This document shows, piece after piece, positions 7,997 to 17,042 of a DNA stretch of 64,000 nt; position 1 is the first letter of the stretch, and each line of letters begins with the position of its first letter. The DNA comes from Gemmatimonadota bacterium. GTDB lineage: Bacteria > Gemmatimonadota > Gemmatimonadetes > Longimicrobiales > Gaopeijiaceae. Location: assembly GCA_022823225.1 (NCBI GenBank), contig JAJDXM010000032.1:1-64000 (forward strand). Reading direction: 5' to 3'. Position numbers and translations under genes: made by a program. The notes under the pieces are model-generated. The model did no database searches and had not been told where the DNA came from. It was given only the letters and a program-made list of their open reading frames with translations.

Positions 7997-8578
7997 TCAG
8001 CCCGGATGCATCGCCGCTCGAATGCCGGGCGGATTTCGTCCACGGACTGCCAAGGCCGCCTCCAGTCCCTCGATGAAGGTCGGCTCGCCCTCCGGAATGG
8101 CTCCGATCCAGCTGAACGCGACGGTTCCGGCCCGGTCGATCAGCACCGACGTGGGCAGGCCACGCGCCAGAAAGACTCCCCGCGATCTGGCCTCCGGGTC
8201 AAGCGCGATGTCGTACTCGACCCCGAACTCCTCGACGAAATGGACCACGGCCGCCGAGTCGGCCGGCAGGTCGACCGAGACGCCGAGAATGCGCAGGCCG
8301 CGATCGAGGTAGCGCTCGTAGACGGACTGCAGGTAGGGCGTCTCCTCCCTGCAGGGATGACACCAGGTGGCCCACAGGTTGACGAGCAGGGTGTTGCCGC
8401 GGTAGTCCGCGAGTGAGATGGGCGAGCCGTCGCGCAGCGAGACTGCGGTGAAGGACGGGGCGGGGTCTCCGCGCCGGAGCGCGGGCGCCTCGAAGGGGAC
8501 GCAGGCCGCCAGCATGGTGAGGGTCACCGCGAGGAGGGGGGGGAGGGGGCCGGGCGCCGGCATGGGGCGCTGGGACAT
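7997..8578 (-). CDS. TlpA/ResA-like thioredoxin-fold lipoprotein
   Basis: A 193-residue protein beginning MSQRPMPAPG with a lipoprotein signal (TMLAAC, Cys26) and a redoxin domain carrying the active-site motif WATWCHPC (Cys73, Cys76). It continues with the TlpA-type LRILGVSVD and the cis-proline segment GLPTSVLIDRAG. It should be anchored outside the inner membrane and reduce or exchange disulfides. The gene follows the cupin gene by eight bases, so the two form a pair. The last 17 residues (AVRGRNPPGIRAAMHPG) and the stop are encoded within repeat R3, so the repeat seems to have replaced the original C-terminus. It lies next to the RiPP locus, whose product is Cys-rich, but a link is only speculation. 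Confidence 0.85.
   Translation of the reverse strand: MSQRPMPAPGPLPPLLAVTLTMLAACVPFEAPALRRGDPAPSFTAVSLRDGSPISLADYRGNTLLVNLWATWCHPCREETPYLQSVYERYLDRGLRILGVSVDLPADSAAVVHFVEEFGVEYDIALDPEARSRGVFLARGLPTSVLIDRAGTVAFSWIGAIPEGEPTFIEGLEAALAVRGRNPPGIRAAMHPG
7998..8052 (+). repeat. 55-bp intergenic repeat, copy R3
   Basis: Third copy of the R1/R2 repeat, more diverged in the middle (one extra base) but keeping CAGCCCGGATGCATCGCCG and CCACGGACTGCCA. No 29-bp element precedes it; instead the hairpin at 7950-7968 does. It encodes the C-terminus of the thioredoxin-fold gene on the other strand. Confidence 0.65.
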
Positions 8579-8586
8579 GGTCTCCG

Positions 8587-9054
8587 CTACCCTTCCCCGG
8601 GGGTGAGGAACTCGGTCGTCAGCGGGCCGACGCCGTGCACCTGGATCACGGTCTCCTCCTCGGCCCACATGTACGCCGGGACGCCGGCCGCTATCGCAAC
8701 GTAGCTGCCCGGTTCGTAGGCGACGGCGTTCTCCCTGTCCATGGTCTCGCCCAGGCCGATGAAGAAGCGGCCCGAAAGGACGGTCAGGTGCTCCGTGACG
8801 GGATGGGTGTGGGGGCGCAGCTCGAACCCGGCCTGGACCTCGAGCCGGAAGACGAAGGGCTCGCCGCCGGTGCTCATGTCGCCGTAGAGCGCCACGAAGC
8901 GGACGCCGGGCCCCGAATCCTCCCAGGGGATGGCGCCGCCGTGATGGGAGACGTTGCCGGCCGCGTCCTGGGCGTGGGCGGACGGGGCGGGGAGGAGAGC
9001 CCACAGGGCGAGGATCGCGGCGATGGTGGCGAGGCGGGGGGTCGGGTGCGTCAT
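8587..9054 (-). CDS. Secreted cupin-domain protein
   Basis: A 155-residue protein from ATG 9054 (MTHPTPRLATIAAILALWAL) with a signal peptide ending near AHAQ, then a single cupin barrel. The metal-binding motif is visible as PHTHPVTEHLTVLSG (His, His, Glu), with the second cupin motif around EPGSYVAIAAGVPAYMW. Open reading continues upstream but without start-associated features. Cupins of this size bind a metal and may be isomerases, dioxygenases or sensors; the specific reaction cannot be told. It is co-directional with the thioredoxin-fold lipoprotein gene eight bases downstream, and divergent from the CehA-like gene, with about 180 bases between the starts. Confidence 0.8.
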   Translation of the reverse strand: MTHPTPRLATIAAILALWALLPAPSAHAQDAAGNVSHHGGAIPWEDSGPGVRFVALYGDMSTGGEPFVFRLEVQAGFELRPHTHPVTEHLTVLSGRFFIGLGETMDRENAVAYEPGSYVAIAAGVPAYMWAEEETVIQVHGVGPLTTEFLTPGEG

Positions 9055-9235
9055 GGCAAGGGTGTGGCTGCGGGTGGCAGGGGCGAGCGGGCGGGTTCGC
9101 GTAAACCGCGTCCCGTGAAGATATGGTCTTGCCGGGGGCGGGGGCATGGCAAGGGGGGCCGGTTGCCGGGCCCTTGCCGGGCCTGCCGCGCTGCCGCAAT
9201 GCTTACCGATCACCTTCCAGCTGGGAGTCGTCGTT

Positions 9236-11737
9236 TTGAGGCAGCCATACCGATGGGCTTTCGGACCGACCCGGGCGGCGCTCTTCCTCGCCTCCGGCGC
9301 GCTGCTCTTCGTCCCTCCCTCCGCGTCCGGTCAATGGCGGAATCGGTATCCGCACGTCCAGGGATACGGTCACCACGTCTACCTGGAGGGCTACGAGCTG
9401 CCGGTCCTCAACAGCGGGCCCATCGACCCGGCCCCTTCGCCCGATGGTCGCCAGGTCGCCCTTTCGGCGCGTGGCTGGATCTGGTTTCTCGACCTCGACA
9501 CGCGGACTGCCCGGCGCATCACCAGCGCAGGCGGCATGGACTTTCGCCCCGCCTGGCACCCGTCGGGCGACCGGCTCGCCTTCGTTCGCGACAACGACCA
9601 CGACACCCGCATCGTGATCATCGACGCGGCTTCCGGCGACGAAGTCCACTCGATCGACACCCCCGCCCTGGACCTCGATCCCGCCTTCTCGCCCGACGGC
9701 GCGTCCCTCTACTACACCACCGGTGAGGCAGGCACCCTGGATGTCCGGATCCTGGATCTCGACACGGGGCAGTCCCGTCCCGCGACGACCGATCCCGGGC
9801 TCGAGCTCAAGCCGCAGCCGCGCGCGGACGGCGACTTCGTGATTCTCGCGAAGCGTGGCGGCGACCGGGTGGAGCTTCGGCCCGCCGGCGACGGCGAGGC
9901 GAGCGTTCTGGTATCCGGGAACATCGCGTCGATGGCTCGCCCGGCTCTCTCCCCCGATGGCGACATGCTCGCGCTCAACTGGCCGACCCAAAACGGATGG
10001 GATCTCCGCGTGCATGACCTCGGGCGGCCCGGCGCTCCGGTGCTGCTGACCCGCGGCGGACTCCCGCTCACGCCTGCGTGGAGCCCGGACGGTCAGTGGA
10101 TCTACTACTCGGAAGCCGACGACCGCGAGCGGATGCGATTGAAGCGGATACGCGCGGTCGGGGGATCTGCGGAGAATGTGGCTGTCCGGGCGTGGCAATG
10201 GGGAAGCGGGACTGCCCGGGTTCACATACGTACTCGTATGGCAGCGGACGGTGGGACGACGATCGCCCCCGCCCGCGTCAACGTACTCGGCCCCTCCGGA
10301 CATCCCGCCGTCCCGGACGAGGGAGCCGTCCACTTCGACGGCGCAAACGGGCGCGTCTTCTTCTACACCCCCGGCCTGATCGAGATCACCGTACCGGCCG
10401 GCGAAGTCACCGTCTCCGCGGTGCAAGGCCTGGCGACTCCGGAGGTGCGAGCCGCGGTGCACGCCGCTGCAGGGAGCGTCACCGAGGTGGAGCTGGAATT
10501 GGCACCCGTCTGGGACGCGGCCGCCGCGGGCTGGATGTCCGGCGACCACCACTTCCACCTCAACTACGGCGGCCCCTACGACCTGGATCCTGCGGACATG
10601 GTCCCGAGCATGCGGGGCGAAGCGCTGGATCTGGCGACTCCCCTGCTTGCGAACCTTCACAATCGGTATGAGGACCAGGACCTCTGGGGATGGGAGAAGT
10701 CCGACGCGCCGCCTCTCATCCGCTTCGGGCAGGAGGTCCGGTCTCACTTCCTCGGCCACATGGGGCTGATCGAGATACCCGAGTTCCACTGGCCGTGGGT
10801 GTGGGGTCCGGGCTACGAGGTGTACGGCACGGACGATCGCACCAATGGCGAGGTGCTGGATTTTGCGCACGGGCATGGCGGATTGGGATACTACGTGCAC
10901 CCCGTCGGGGTCCCGGATCCGTTCTCGGAGAGCGGGCGTGCCCGGGTTCCGGTCGAACTCGTGGCCGACGCGGTGCTGGGCGACGTCGACGCGCTCGAGA
11001 TCGTGTGTCTATGGAGCAGCTTCGAGGGAACGGCAGCGCTCTGGCACCGTCTGCTCAACCTCGGCCTCACCGTCGCTCCGTCCGCCGGGACCGACGTCAT
11101 GCTGAACCTCTATCGCACGATGGCCGTCGGCGTGACGCGGGTCTATGTGCATACGGATGGTCGTTCCAACTGGCCGGCCTACCTTGAGGGGTTCCGCGAA
11201 GGCCGGACCTTCGTCACCAACGGTCCATTCCTCGACTTCCGGGTCGCCGGAGGGCCGGGCGGCGGCAGCTCCGCGGCCGATGGCATCCGTCCCGGTGGCG
11301 TCGTCGCCCCTGGACCCGTCACCTGGTCGCTCGATCTCGCCACGGCGACCTCCGTGGATACCGTGGACATCATCGTCAACGGGCGGGTCGTGGTGTCCCA
11401 TCCAGCCATTGCATCGCCCGGCAACCGCAGCTATGCCGGCGAGCTCGACCTCCCCTCCGGCGGCTGGATCGCGGCGCGCGCCCGCGGCGGCCAGACGCGG
11501 TGGCCCTCGATGGACACCTCACCCTTCGCACACACCGCGCCCATCTGGATCGGCGAGCGCGGCAGCACCGACCCCGCCACGCGGCGGGAATCCGCCGCCG
11601 AACTCCGCGATGTCCTCACGGCATCGCTCGCCCGGCTGCGCATCGGATACCTGGGGACGCCCATCCCCCGCCTGGAGGCGCGTTTCGCCGCGGCGATGGC
11701 ACGGCTCGACTCCCTCGCGGAGGGGCGGGAGCCATGA
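9236..11737 (+). CDS. CehA/McbA-like metallohydrolase with N-terminal TolB-like propeller
   Basis: I place the start at TTG 9236, with GGGAG eight bases upstream, giving 833 residues and a signal peptide ending near SASGQ. Residues about 40-320 hold TolB/PD40-type repeats (SPDGRQVALSARGWIW, FSPDGASLYYT, LSPDGDMLALNWPT, WSPDGQWIYYSEAD). From about residue 436 a PHP-like metallohydrolase domain follows, with GDHHFHLNYGG, YYVHPVG and APSAGTDVMLNL supplying likely metal ligands, as in CehA/McbA carbamate hydrolases. A beta-sandwich tail completes it. It is probably a periplasmic or outer-surface hydrolase of unknown substrate. The stop overlaps the start of the next gene (ATGA), so they are translationally coupled. 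Confidence 0.8.
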   Translation: MRQPYRWAFGPTRAALFLASGALLFVPPSASGQWRNRYPHVQGYGHHVYLEGYELPVLNSGPIDPAPSPDGRQVALSARGWIWFLDLDTRTARRITSAGGMDFRPAWHPSGDRLAFVRDNDHDTRIVIIDAASGDEVHSIDTPALDLDPAFSPDGASLYYTTGEAGTLDVRILDLDTGQSRPATTDPGLELKPQPRADGDFVILAKRGGDRVELRPAGDGEASVLVSGNIASMARPALSPDGDMLALNWPTQNGWDLRVHDLGRPGAPVLLTRGGLPLTPAWSPDGQWIYYSEADDRERMRLKRIRAVGGSAENVAVRAWQWGSGTARVHIRTRMAADGGTTIAPARVNVLGPSGHPAVPDEGAVHFDGANGRVFFYTPGLIEITVPAGEVTVSAVQGLATPEVRAAVHAAAGSVTEVELELAPVWDAAAAGWMSGDHHFHLNYGGPYDLDPADMVPSMRGEALDLATPLLANLHNRYEDQDLWGWEKSDAPPLIRFGQEVRSHFLGHMGLIEIPEFHWPWVWGPGYEVYGTDDRTNGEVLDFAHGHGGLGYYVHPVGVPDPFSESGRARVPVELVADAVLGDVDALEIVCLWSSFEGTAALWHRLLNLGLTVAPSAGTDVMLNLYRTMAVGVTRVYVHTDGRSNWPAYLEGFREGRTFVTNGPFLDFRVAGGPGGGSSAADGIRPGGVVAPGPVTWSLDLATATSVDTVDIIVNGRVVVSHPAIASPGNRSYAGELDLPSGGWIAARARGGQTRWPSMDTSPFAHTAPIWIGERGSTDPATRRESAAELRDVLTASLARLRIGYLGTPIPRLEARFAAAMARLDSLAEGREP

Positions 11738-12786
11738 AGGTGCGGGCGGCGGGCGTACGGGCCCTGAACGGCCGGGCCAAGCATGGGCGCGCCCATGTCC
11801 CGCCGGGCCCTTCGAACCGCGCAAACCGCGCCATCCACCTCACTCTCCTCCTCGCTCTCGCAGCCTGCGGCTCCGACCCCTCGGAGCCCATTCGCCCCGA
11901 GCCCCCACCACCCCCGCCCATCCCCGAGCCGATCGCGATCCCGGCAAGGGGCACGGCGTCCACGCTCGACATCGCCACCTGGAACGTCCTCAACTTCGGC
12001 GCCACCAACCAGGGGCCTTCCGACGACCCGCTGCAGTTCGCCCGGGTGCGCGACGTGATCCGCGGAACCGATGCCGACATCTGGGGGATGCAGGAGGTGA
12101 TCAACGGTGAAGCCTTCGACAACCTCGTCGACTCGCTGCCCGGATACGCTGGGATCCTCGCAAACGATTCCGAGGTCGCCGGCGGCACGGACGCCTACCA
12201 AAACTCCGAAATCAAGGTCGGGCTGATCTACAGGACCTCGGTGCTGCAGCCGACCGCGGCACGCATCATTCTGGCCGATCTCGACTACGAGTTCGCCGGT
12301 CGCCCGCCCCTGGAGATCACGGCCCGGTTGACCTTCGACGGCAACACCCACGATGCCGTCTTCATCGTGCTGCACGCCAAGGCCGCAGCCGATTCCACCT
12401 CCTGGAGGCGCCGTGGGGCGGCCGCCGCCGGCCTGAAGAGCTACCTCGACGAGACCTGGCCGAGCACCGTGGTTTTCGTTCCCGGCGACTGGAACGACGA
12501 TGTGGACGAGTCGATCACGCTGGGCCGCGACACCCCGTACCGCACCTTCGTCAACGCCGCCGGCGACTGGGCCTTCCCGACCGCTGAACTGAGCGAGGCG
12601 GGCATCACCTCGATCCTGGGGTTCGACGAAATCATCGACCACATCCTCGCGTCGAACGAGGGGATGGCCTGGTACGAAGAGGACTCGGCGCTCGCGTACC
12701 GGGTCGACGAATTCATCGAAAACTACCGGCAAACGGTGAGCAACCACGTGCCCGTCATGGTGCGCTTTCGGCCCGGGGCGGGATAG
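11734..12786 (+). CDS. Endonuclease/exonuclease/phosphatase-fold lipoprotein
   Basis: A 350-residue lipoprotein (LALAACGSD, lipobox Cys45) with a Pro-rich linker and an EEP domain: DIATWNVLNFG (79-89), GMQEV with the metal-binding Glu, a long central sheet, VPGDWND with the catalytic Asp/Asn, and the C-terminal SNHVPV His. The catalytic set of DNase I-like phosphoesterases is therefore present. It is likely an exported phosphodiesterase or nuclease. It overlaps the CehA-like gene by four bases, suggesting the two hydrolases act together outside the cell. The signal region is unusually long, about 45 residues before the lipobox; a later start is possible but no better one was seen. Confidence 0.85.
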   Translation: MKVRAAGVRALNGRAKHGRAHVPPGPSNRANRAIHLTLLLALAACGSDPSEPIRPEPPPPPPIPEPIAIPARGTASTLDIATWNVLNFGATNQGPSDDPLQFARVRDVIRGTDADIWGMQEVINGEAFDNLVDSLPGYAGILANDSEVAGGTDAYQNSEIKVGLIYRTSVLQPTAARIILADLDYEFAGRPPLEITARLTFDGNTHDAVFIVLHAKAAADSTSWRRRGAAAAGLKSYLDETWPSTVVFVPGDWNDDVDESITLGRDTPYRTFVNAAGDWAFPTAELSEAGITSILGFDEIIDHILASNEGMAWYEEDSALAYRVDEFIENYRQTVSNHVPVMVRFRPGAG

Positions 12787-12819
12787 CGCCAGACGGCCCA
12801 TCTGCGCATCGACCCGCCC

Positions 12820-14106
12820 CTACCCCGGGCGTTCCACCGGCTTCCCGGGCACCATCACCAGCAGCATCAGCGCCGCGACCCCCGCCATGACCGCCCCGAA
12901 GACGAATGGCGCCGCCGGTCCGAATCCCGCCCAGCCGAAGAGTCCCTCCCAGAGCACCCCGGCCAGCACCGACGCGGGCAGCGTCGCCAGCCCGATCGCA
13001 GCCGCATACCCCCCGAATGCGGTCCCGCGCCGCGCGGCAGGCACCAGATCAGCGACAAGCGCCTTCGCCGCCCCCGCCGCGAGGCCGTGATAGCCCCCGT
13101 ACAACAGGTAGAGCACCGTCACGTGCGTGACCGTTTCAGCCATTGCAAAGCCCAGGTAGATCAGCGCATAGAGGCCCCATGCAGCCGCCACCACGCGCTT
13201 GCGCGGGATCCGGTCGGCCAGTGATCCCGCCGGGGTCGACACCAGCGTGTACACCACGTTGAAGGCGAGCAGCAGCCAGAGGATCCCCATCACCGACAAC
13301 CCCCGTTCCTGAGCCCGCAACACGAGAAAGGCGTCTGCGGAGTTGCCAAGCTCGAAGATCACGCTGCATGCGACGAAGGCCGCGAAACCCCGCCCCAGTC
13401 GGCGCACGCCAGGGAGGTTGCGGCCGGCGCCGGCGCTCTTCGCCCCCTCTCCTTCCTGTCCCTTTCCGCCATTGCCTCGCCCGCCGCCCCGGCCGGCCAG
13501 GACGTCCTTCGCGCCGATCGCCAGAACCGCTACCCCCAGGAACGCGGGAACCAGGCTCCACAGCACGAGACTGCGGAACGTCTCGGCCTCCAGCAGCGTC
13601 CCGCCCCCCTGCACCTGCCCCACCACCCAGATCGACACCGCGATCCCGATCACGGCTCCCGCCGTATCGGCCGCGCGGTGGAGCCCAAAGGCGAGACCCC
13701 GCCGCTCCGGCGGCGTGGAATCGGCCAGGAGCGCGTCGCGCGGCGCCGTCCGCACCCCCTTCCCCACCCTGTCCCCCAGCCGAATCGCCGCGATCGCCCC
13801 CCACGTTGCCGCCAGCAGGTAGAACGGTTTGGCCAGCGCCGAGATCGCGTACCCGGCCACCGCGGGCCACTTGCGCGTCCTGAGCCGGTCCGACAGCCAC
13901 CCCGAATACAGCTTGAGGATGCTCGCGGCCGCGTCCGCCATCCCTTCGACCACCCCGACCGCCCAGACCCGCACCCCCAACACATTCGACAGGAAGAGCG
14001 GCAGGACGTTGAGGAGCATCTCGCTCGACACGTCGGTGAGGAAGCTCGTGCCGCTCGCCGCCCAGACGTTGCGGTGGAGGCGGGGCCTCGGCCGGGGGCC
14101 TACCAC
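12820..14106 (-). CDS. MFS transporter
   Basis: A 428-residue major facilitator with about twelve hydrophobic segments and the loop 2-3 motif GWLSDRLRTRKWPAVAG, plus a second-half equivalent AGSLADRIPRKRVVA. A long polar loop of Gly-rich residues (GRGGGRGNGGKGQEGEGA) joins the two halves. The GTG start at 14106 overlaps the stop of the upstream M24 peptidase gene by seven bases, so the two are coupled. The family resembles drug/metabolite exporters that Pfam groups as MFS_1; substrate unknown. Coupling to a secreted prolidase-like enzyme could mean uptake of its product, but that is inference. Confidence 0.82.
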   Translation of the reverse strand: MVGPRPRPRLHRNVWAASGTSFLTDVSSEMLLNVLPLFLSNVLGVRVWAVGVVEGMADAAASILKLYSGWLSDRLRTRKWPAVAGYAISALAKPFYLLAATWGAIAAIRLGDRVGKGVRTAPRDALLADSTPPERRGLAFGLHRAADTAGAVIGIAVSIWVVGQVQGGGTLLEAETFRSLVLWSLVPAFLGVAVLAIGAKDVLAGRGGGRGNGGKGQEGEGAKSAGAGRNLPGVRRLGRGFAAFVACSVIFELGNSADAFLVLRAQERGLSVMGILWLLLAFNVVYTLVSTPAGSLADRIPRKRVVAAAWGLYALIYLGFAMAETVTHVTVLYLLYGGYHGLAAGAAKALVADLVPAARRGTAFGGYAAAIGLATLPASVLAGVLWEGLFGWAGFGPAAPFVFGAVMAGVAALMLLVMVPGKPVERPG

Positions 14107-15500
14107 ACCAAATGGAAGGTGCTCTGGCGCCTGAAGGTCCAGTGCCGCTCACCCCCGGTGTCGAGGTACGCCTCCTCCTCCTGGCGGCAGCTTGCGGGCT
14201 TGCCGCCCCACTCCGGTATCGGGGTCGTCGCCTGCAGCTCGATCGAGTGCCAGGTCGAGGGCAGCAACACCGCGTCGCCGCGCACCGGCACCCCTTCCTG
14301 CCCGTCCCAGCGCCCGATCAGCGGCCCGGCACCGTGGCCGTGGTCCCCGATCGGGTGCGTGTAGACCGTTCCGTCGATCCCCTCGGCCCGCATCTGCGCG
14401 AGCGTGTTGGCGAGGATCACGTTGCCCGTCAGACCCGGCTCCATGTGCGCGAGCAGGATGTCCTGCAGGCGGTTCGAGTTCGCCAGGCACTGCCGCAGTC
14501 CGGCCGGCACCTCCGTTTCGCCCTCGCGCAGGACGTACCCAAGGTGCTGGGTGTCGGTGTGGAGGTTGAGCGCCACCACGCCAAAGTCGGTCCAGAGCAG
14601 ATCGCCGCGCTCGATCACGGCCGGGCCCCCCGAGGGGACGTCGCCGGCGCGCTGCACACCCACCGACGGCAGGAACCAGGTTGTGTAGCCCAGATCGCGC
14701 ACCCGCTGGCGCATCCACCACCGGACGTCTTCGGTCGTCGTCTCGCCGGGCGTGATCACGGCGTTCGAGAACGCCTCGGAGATCACCGCGTGCACGGTCT
14801 CCTGGATCTTCCGGTAGCGGGGCATCATCTCCGGCAGCCTGAGCGCGATGTAGTTCATGGCCAGGCGCGGCTCCCGCCTGACGCGCGCGAGGAGTTCCGG
14901 GCCCAGCGCCTCTTCCAGCGCCTCGCGCTCGCCCGCGTGCAAGCCGTCGGAAAACGCCCAGTCCGGGTCGATGTTGAGCACGATGTTTTCGGGATCCCGC
15001 TCCTCCACCAGTTCGCGCAGGAGGCGCCACTGCTCGTTCCCGACCAGCTCCGCGGTCGGGCGGGTGGGGGCGGGCCGCGTGGAGCGATACGCCTGGAAGA
15101 CCCCGCCCTGGCTCGTCCCGCCCAGCGCCAGCCGCTCGACGGTGCCGTCGTCCTGCCGGGTGAAGACGTAGATGGAACGCCGCCGGGCCGCGAAGGTCGT
15201 GGGCGAGGTGATCGACCGGAAGACGGGGTCTTCGGCATACTCGCGCATCGACAGAATCCACATCCGCACATCGTATTCCGCCATCAGCTTCGGCAGAACG
15301 CGGCCGATGCCCAGCTCCAGCCAGGCCTGCTGCTCGGCGGCCTGCTCCCGCAGCGATGGCAGCGGATGGATGCGGGCCGGCACACCGTCGGGCACGTAGG
15401 CAGGCGCCTGCGCGGCGAGCGCCGCCGGGCCCGTGGTCAGCACAAGCATGAGGAGAGCCCCGCTGGAATAGCGGTGCCGGGCGGGCGACATGCGGGTCAT
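14100..15500 (-). CDS. M24-family metallopeptidase (Xaa-Pro aminopeptidase-like), secreted
   Basis: A 466-residue protein with a signal peptide ending ALAAQA and an M24 pita-bread domain in its C-terminal half. Candidate metal ligands are visible in order: Asp in LLWTDFGVVAL, Asp in HTDTQHLGY, His in HPIGDHGHGAGP, Glu in WHSIELQATT and Glu in DTGGERHWTF. The N-terminal domain (about 35-240) resembles the creatinase-like non-catalytic lobe. ATG 15500 has AGGAGG eight bases upstream, which fixes the start. It is expected to remove N-terminal residues preceding proline from periplasmic peptides. The following MFS gene overlaps its stop. Confidence 0.85.
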   Translation of the reverse strand: MTRMSPARHRYSSGALLMLVLTTGPAALAAQAPAYVPDGVPARIHPLPSLREQAAEQQAWLELGIGRVLPKLMAEYDVRMWILSMREYAEDPVFRSITSPTTFAARRRSIYVFTRQDDGTVERLALGGTSQGGVFQAYRSTRPAPTRPTAELVGNEQWRLLRELVEERDPENIVLNIDPDWAFSDGLHAGEREALEEALGPELLARVRREPRLAMNYIALRLPEMMPRYRKIQETVHAVISEAFSNAVITPGETTTEDVRWWMRQRVRDLGYTTWFLPSVGVQRAGDVPSGGPAVIERGDLLWTDFGVVALNLHTDTQHLGYVLREGETEVPAGLRQCLANSNRLQDILLAHMEPGLTGNVILANTLAQMRAEGIDGTVYTHPIGDHGHGAGPLIGRWDGQEGVPVRGDAVLLPSTWHSIELQATTPIPEWGGKPASCRQEEEAYLDTGGERHWTFRRQSTFHLVW

Positions 15501-15711
15501 GGTTTGCCTCCTGGAAGAACGGTTCGGCCTGCCGCCGGCTGCGTGTCCAGTGCGAGGCAGGATTCATGCGCGGTCTGCTACGGTAGCACCGGGGATCGCG
15601 GGCCTGCCAGTGAGCGCTGACACGGTCCGGAGCGGTGGCGCCCCACATCCGCGACGCACAGATTGGCACGACGAGCGCCAACTCGCACCATAACATCACC
15701 GGGACGCCCGC

Positions 15712-16989
15712 ATGCGACCTGACTCCCCCCATCCCCCCGCCGCCACCCGCCGCGCCTTCCTGCGCTGGCTCGCGGCCAGCCCGGTCCTTGCGACCCTGCA
15801 CGGCTGCGATCCCCCCGATTCCCCTCCGGGCGCGGCCCCCTCCGGCGGCACCACGCTCCGGCCCTCTTTCGACCCGGCGACCCTTCAGCCCATCCCCCGG
15901 GCACCCGTCACCACCGCGGCCGAGGCCCTCGATGTCTTCGACATGGAACGCGTCGCGGCGACCACCGTCCCCACCGCCCACTTCGGCTATATCCAGACCG
16001 GCGTCGATGGCGAGGAGACGCAGCTGCGCAACCGCGCGGCAGTGGAGGCCATGCACATCCGCGCGCGTCGGCTCGTAGACGTGAGCAGCCTCGACATGCA
16101 CGTGACGCTCTTCGGGCGTGAGTGGCCGACGCCGATCGTCATCGCCCCGTGCGGAAGCCAGCGCGGATTCCACGCCGAGGGCGAACTCGCCACCGCGCGC
16201 GCTGCGCAGGCACGCGATCACCTCCAGGTGCTCTCCACGGTGAGTTCGACCGCGGTGGAAGAGGTGAACGAGGCGCGCGGCGGACCCGTCTGGTACCAGC
16301 TCTACGCCACCTCGAACTGGGACGTCACCCAGGCGGTGGTCGAGCGCACCCGGGCGGCGGGGTGCCCTGTGATCGTCCTCACGGTGGACCTGGCCGTCGG
16401 CAGCAACCGCGTCACGCTGGCGCGCTGGTCGCGCATGGACGACCGCGACTGCCGCGGCTGCCACCGCCCGCGGGGCGAGGCCCCGACGGTCAAGCCGATG
16501 TTCCAGGGAACCGTGTACCGTCCCGCCGATTTTCGTTCCCCCGGAATGACCTGGGACTTCATCGGGCGCCTGCGCGAGATCACCGACCAGCGGATCGTCG
16601 TGAAGGGACTGATGACGCACGAAGACGCGCGGATCGCGCTCGACCGCGGCGTCGACGCCATCTGGGTATCGAACCACGGGGGCCGGTCCGAGGGGAGCGG
16701 GCAGGCAACCATCGACGCCCTTCCCGAGATCGCAAGCGTCGTAGCGGGCAGCGTGCCGGTGATCGTGGACGGCGGATTCCGGCGCGGCAGCGATATCTTC
16801 AAGGGGATCGCGCGGGGCGCGGACGCGGTGGCGGTGGGCCGGCCCTATCTTTGGGGTCTCGGCGCATTCGGCCAGCCGGGCGTGGAACGCGTGCTCGAGA
16901 TTTTGCGCGAAGAGCTCGCGGTGACGATGCGGCTGGCGGGGACCCCGTCGCTGGCAGGCATCGGGGAGTCGTCGGTTGGAGCGGGGTAG
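15712..16989 (+). CDS. Tat-exported FMN-dependent alpha-hydroxy-acid oxidase/dehydrogenase
   Basis: A 425-residue protein with a twin-arginine signal (TRRAFLRWLAAS, Arg13-Arg14) followed by LATLHGC, so possibly a Tat lipoprotein. The rest is the TIM barrel of the lactate/glycolate oxidase family: IVIAPCGSQRG, VWYQLYATSNW, the active-site SNHGGRSEG with catalytic His322, and the FMN phosphate loop VIVDGGFRRGSDIFKGIARG. Members oxidise L-2-hydroxy acids to 2-oxo acids. Most are cytoplasmic or membrane-bound; a Tat-exported form is less usual. Two FKBP lipoprotein genes follow on the same strand 50 bases later. The lutABC genes at 21-24 kb would handle lactate in the cytoplasm, but this substrate need not be lactate. 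Confidence 0.85.
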   Translation: MRPDSPHPPAATRRAFLRWLAASPVLATLHGCDPPDSPPGAAPSGGTTLRPSFDPATLQPIPRAPVTTAAEALDVFDMERVAATTVPTAHFGYIQTGVDGEETQLRNRAAVEAMHIRARRLVDVSSLDMHVTLFGREWPTPIVIAPCGSQRGFHAEGELATARAAQARDHLQVLSTVSSTAVEEVNEARGGPVWYQLYATSNWDVTQAVVERTRAAGCPVIVLTVDLAVGSNRVTLARWSRMDDRDCRGCHRPRGEAPTVKPMFQGTVYRPADFRSPGMTWDFIGRLREITDQRIVVKGLMTHEDARIALDRGVDAIWVSNHGGRSEGSGQATIDALPEIASVVAGSVPVIVDGGFRRGSDIFKGIARGADAVAVGRPYLWGLGAFGQPGVERVLEILREELAVTMRLAGTPSLAGIGESSVGAG

Positions 16990-17042
16990 CGCGCAGCGCC
17001 GTGCCGACAACGGCGCCGACATACAACAGAACAGGAGACACC

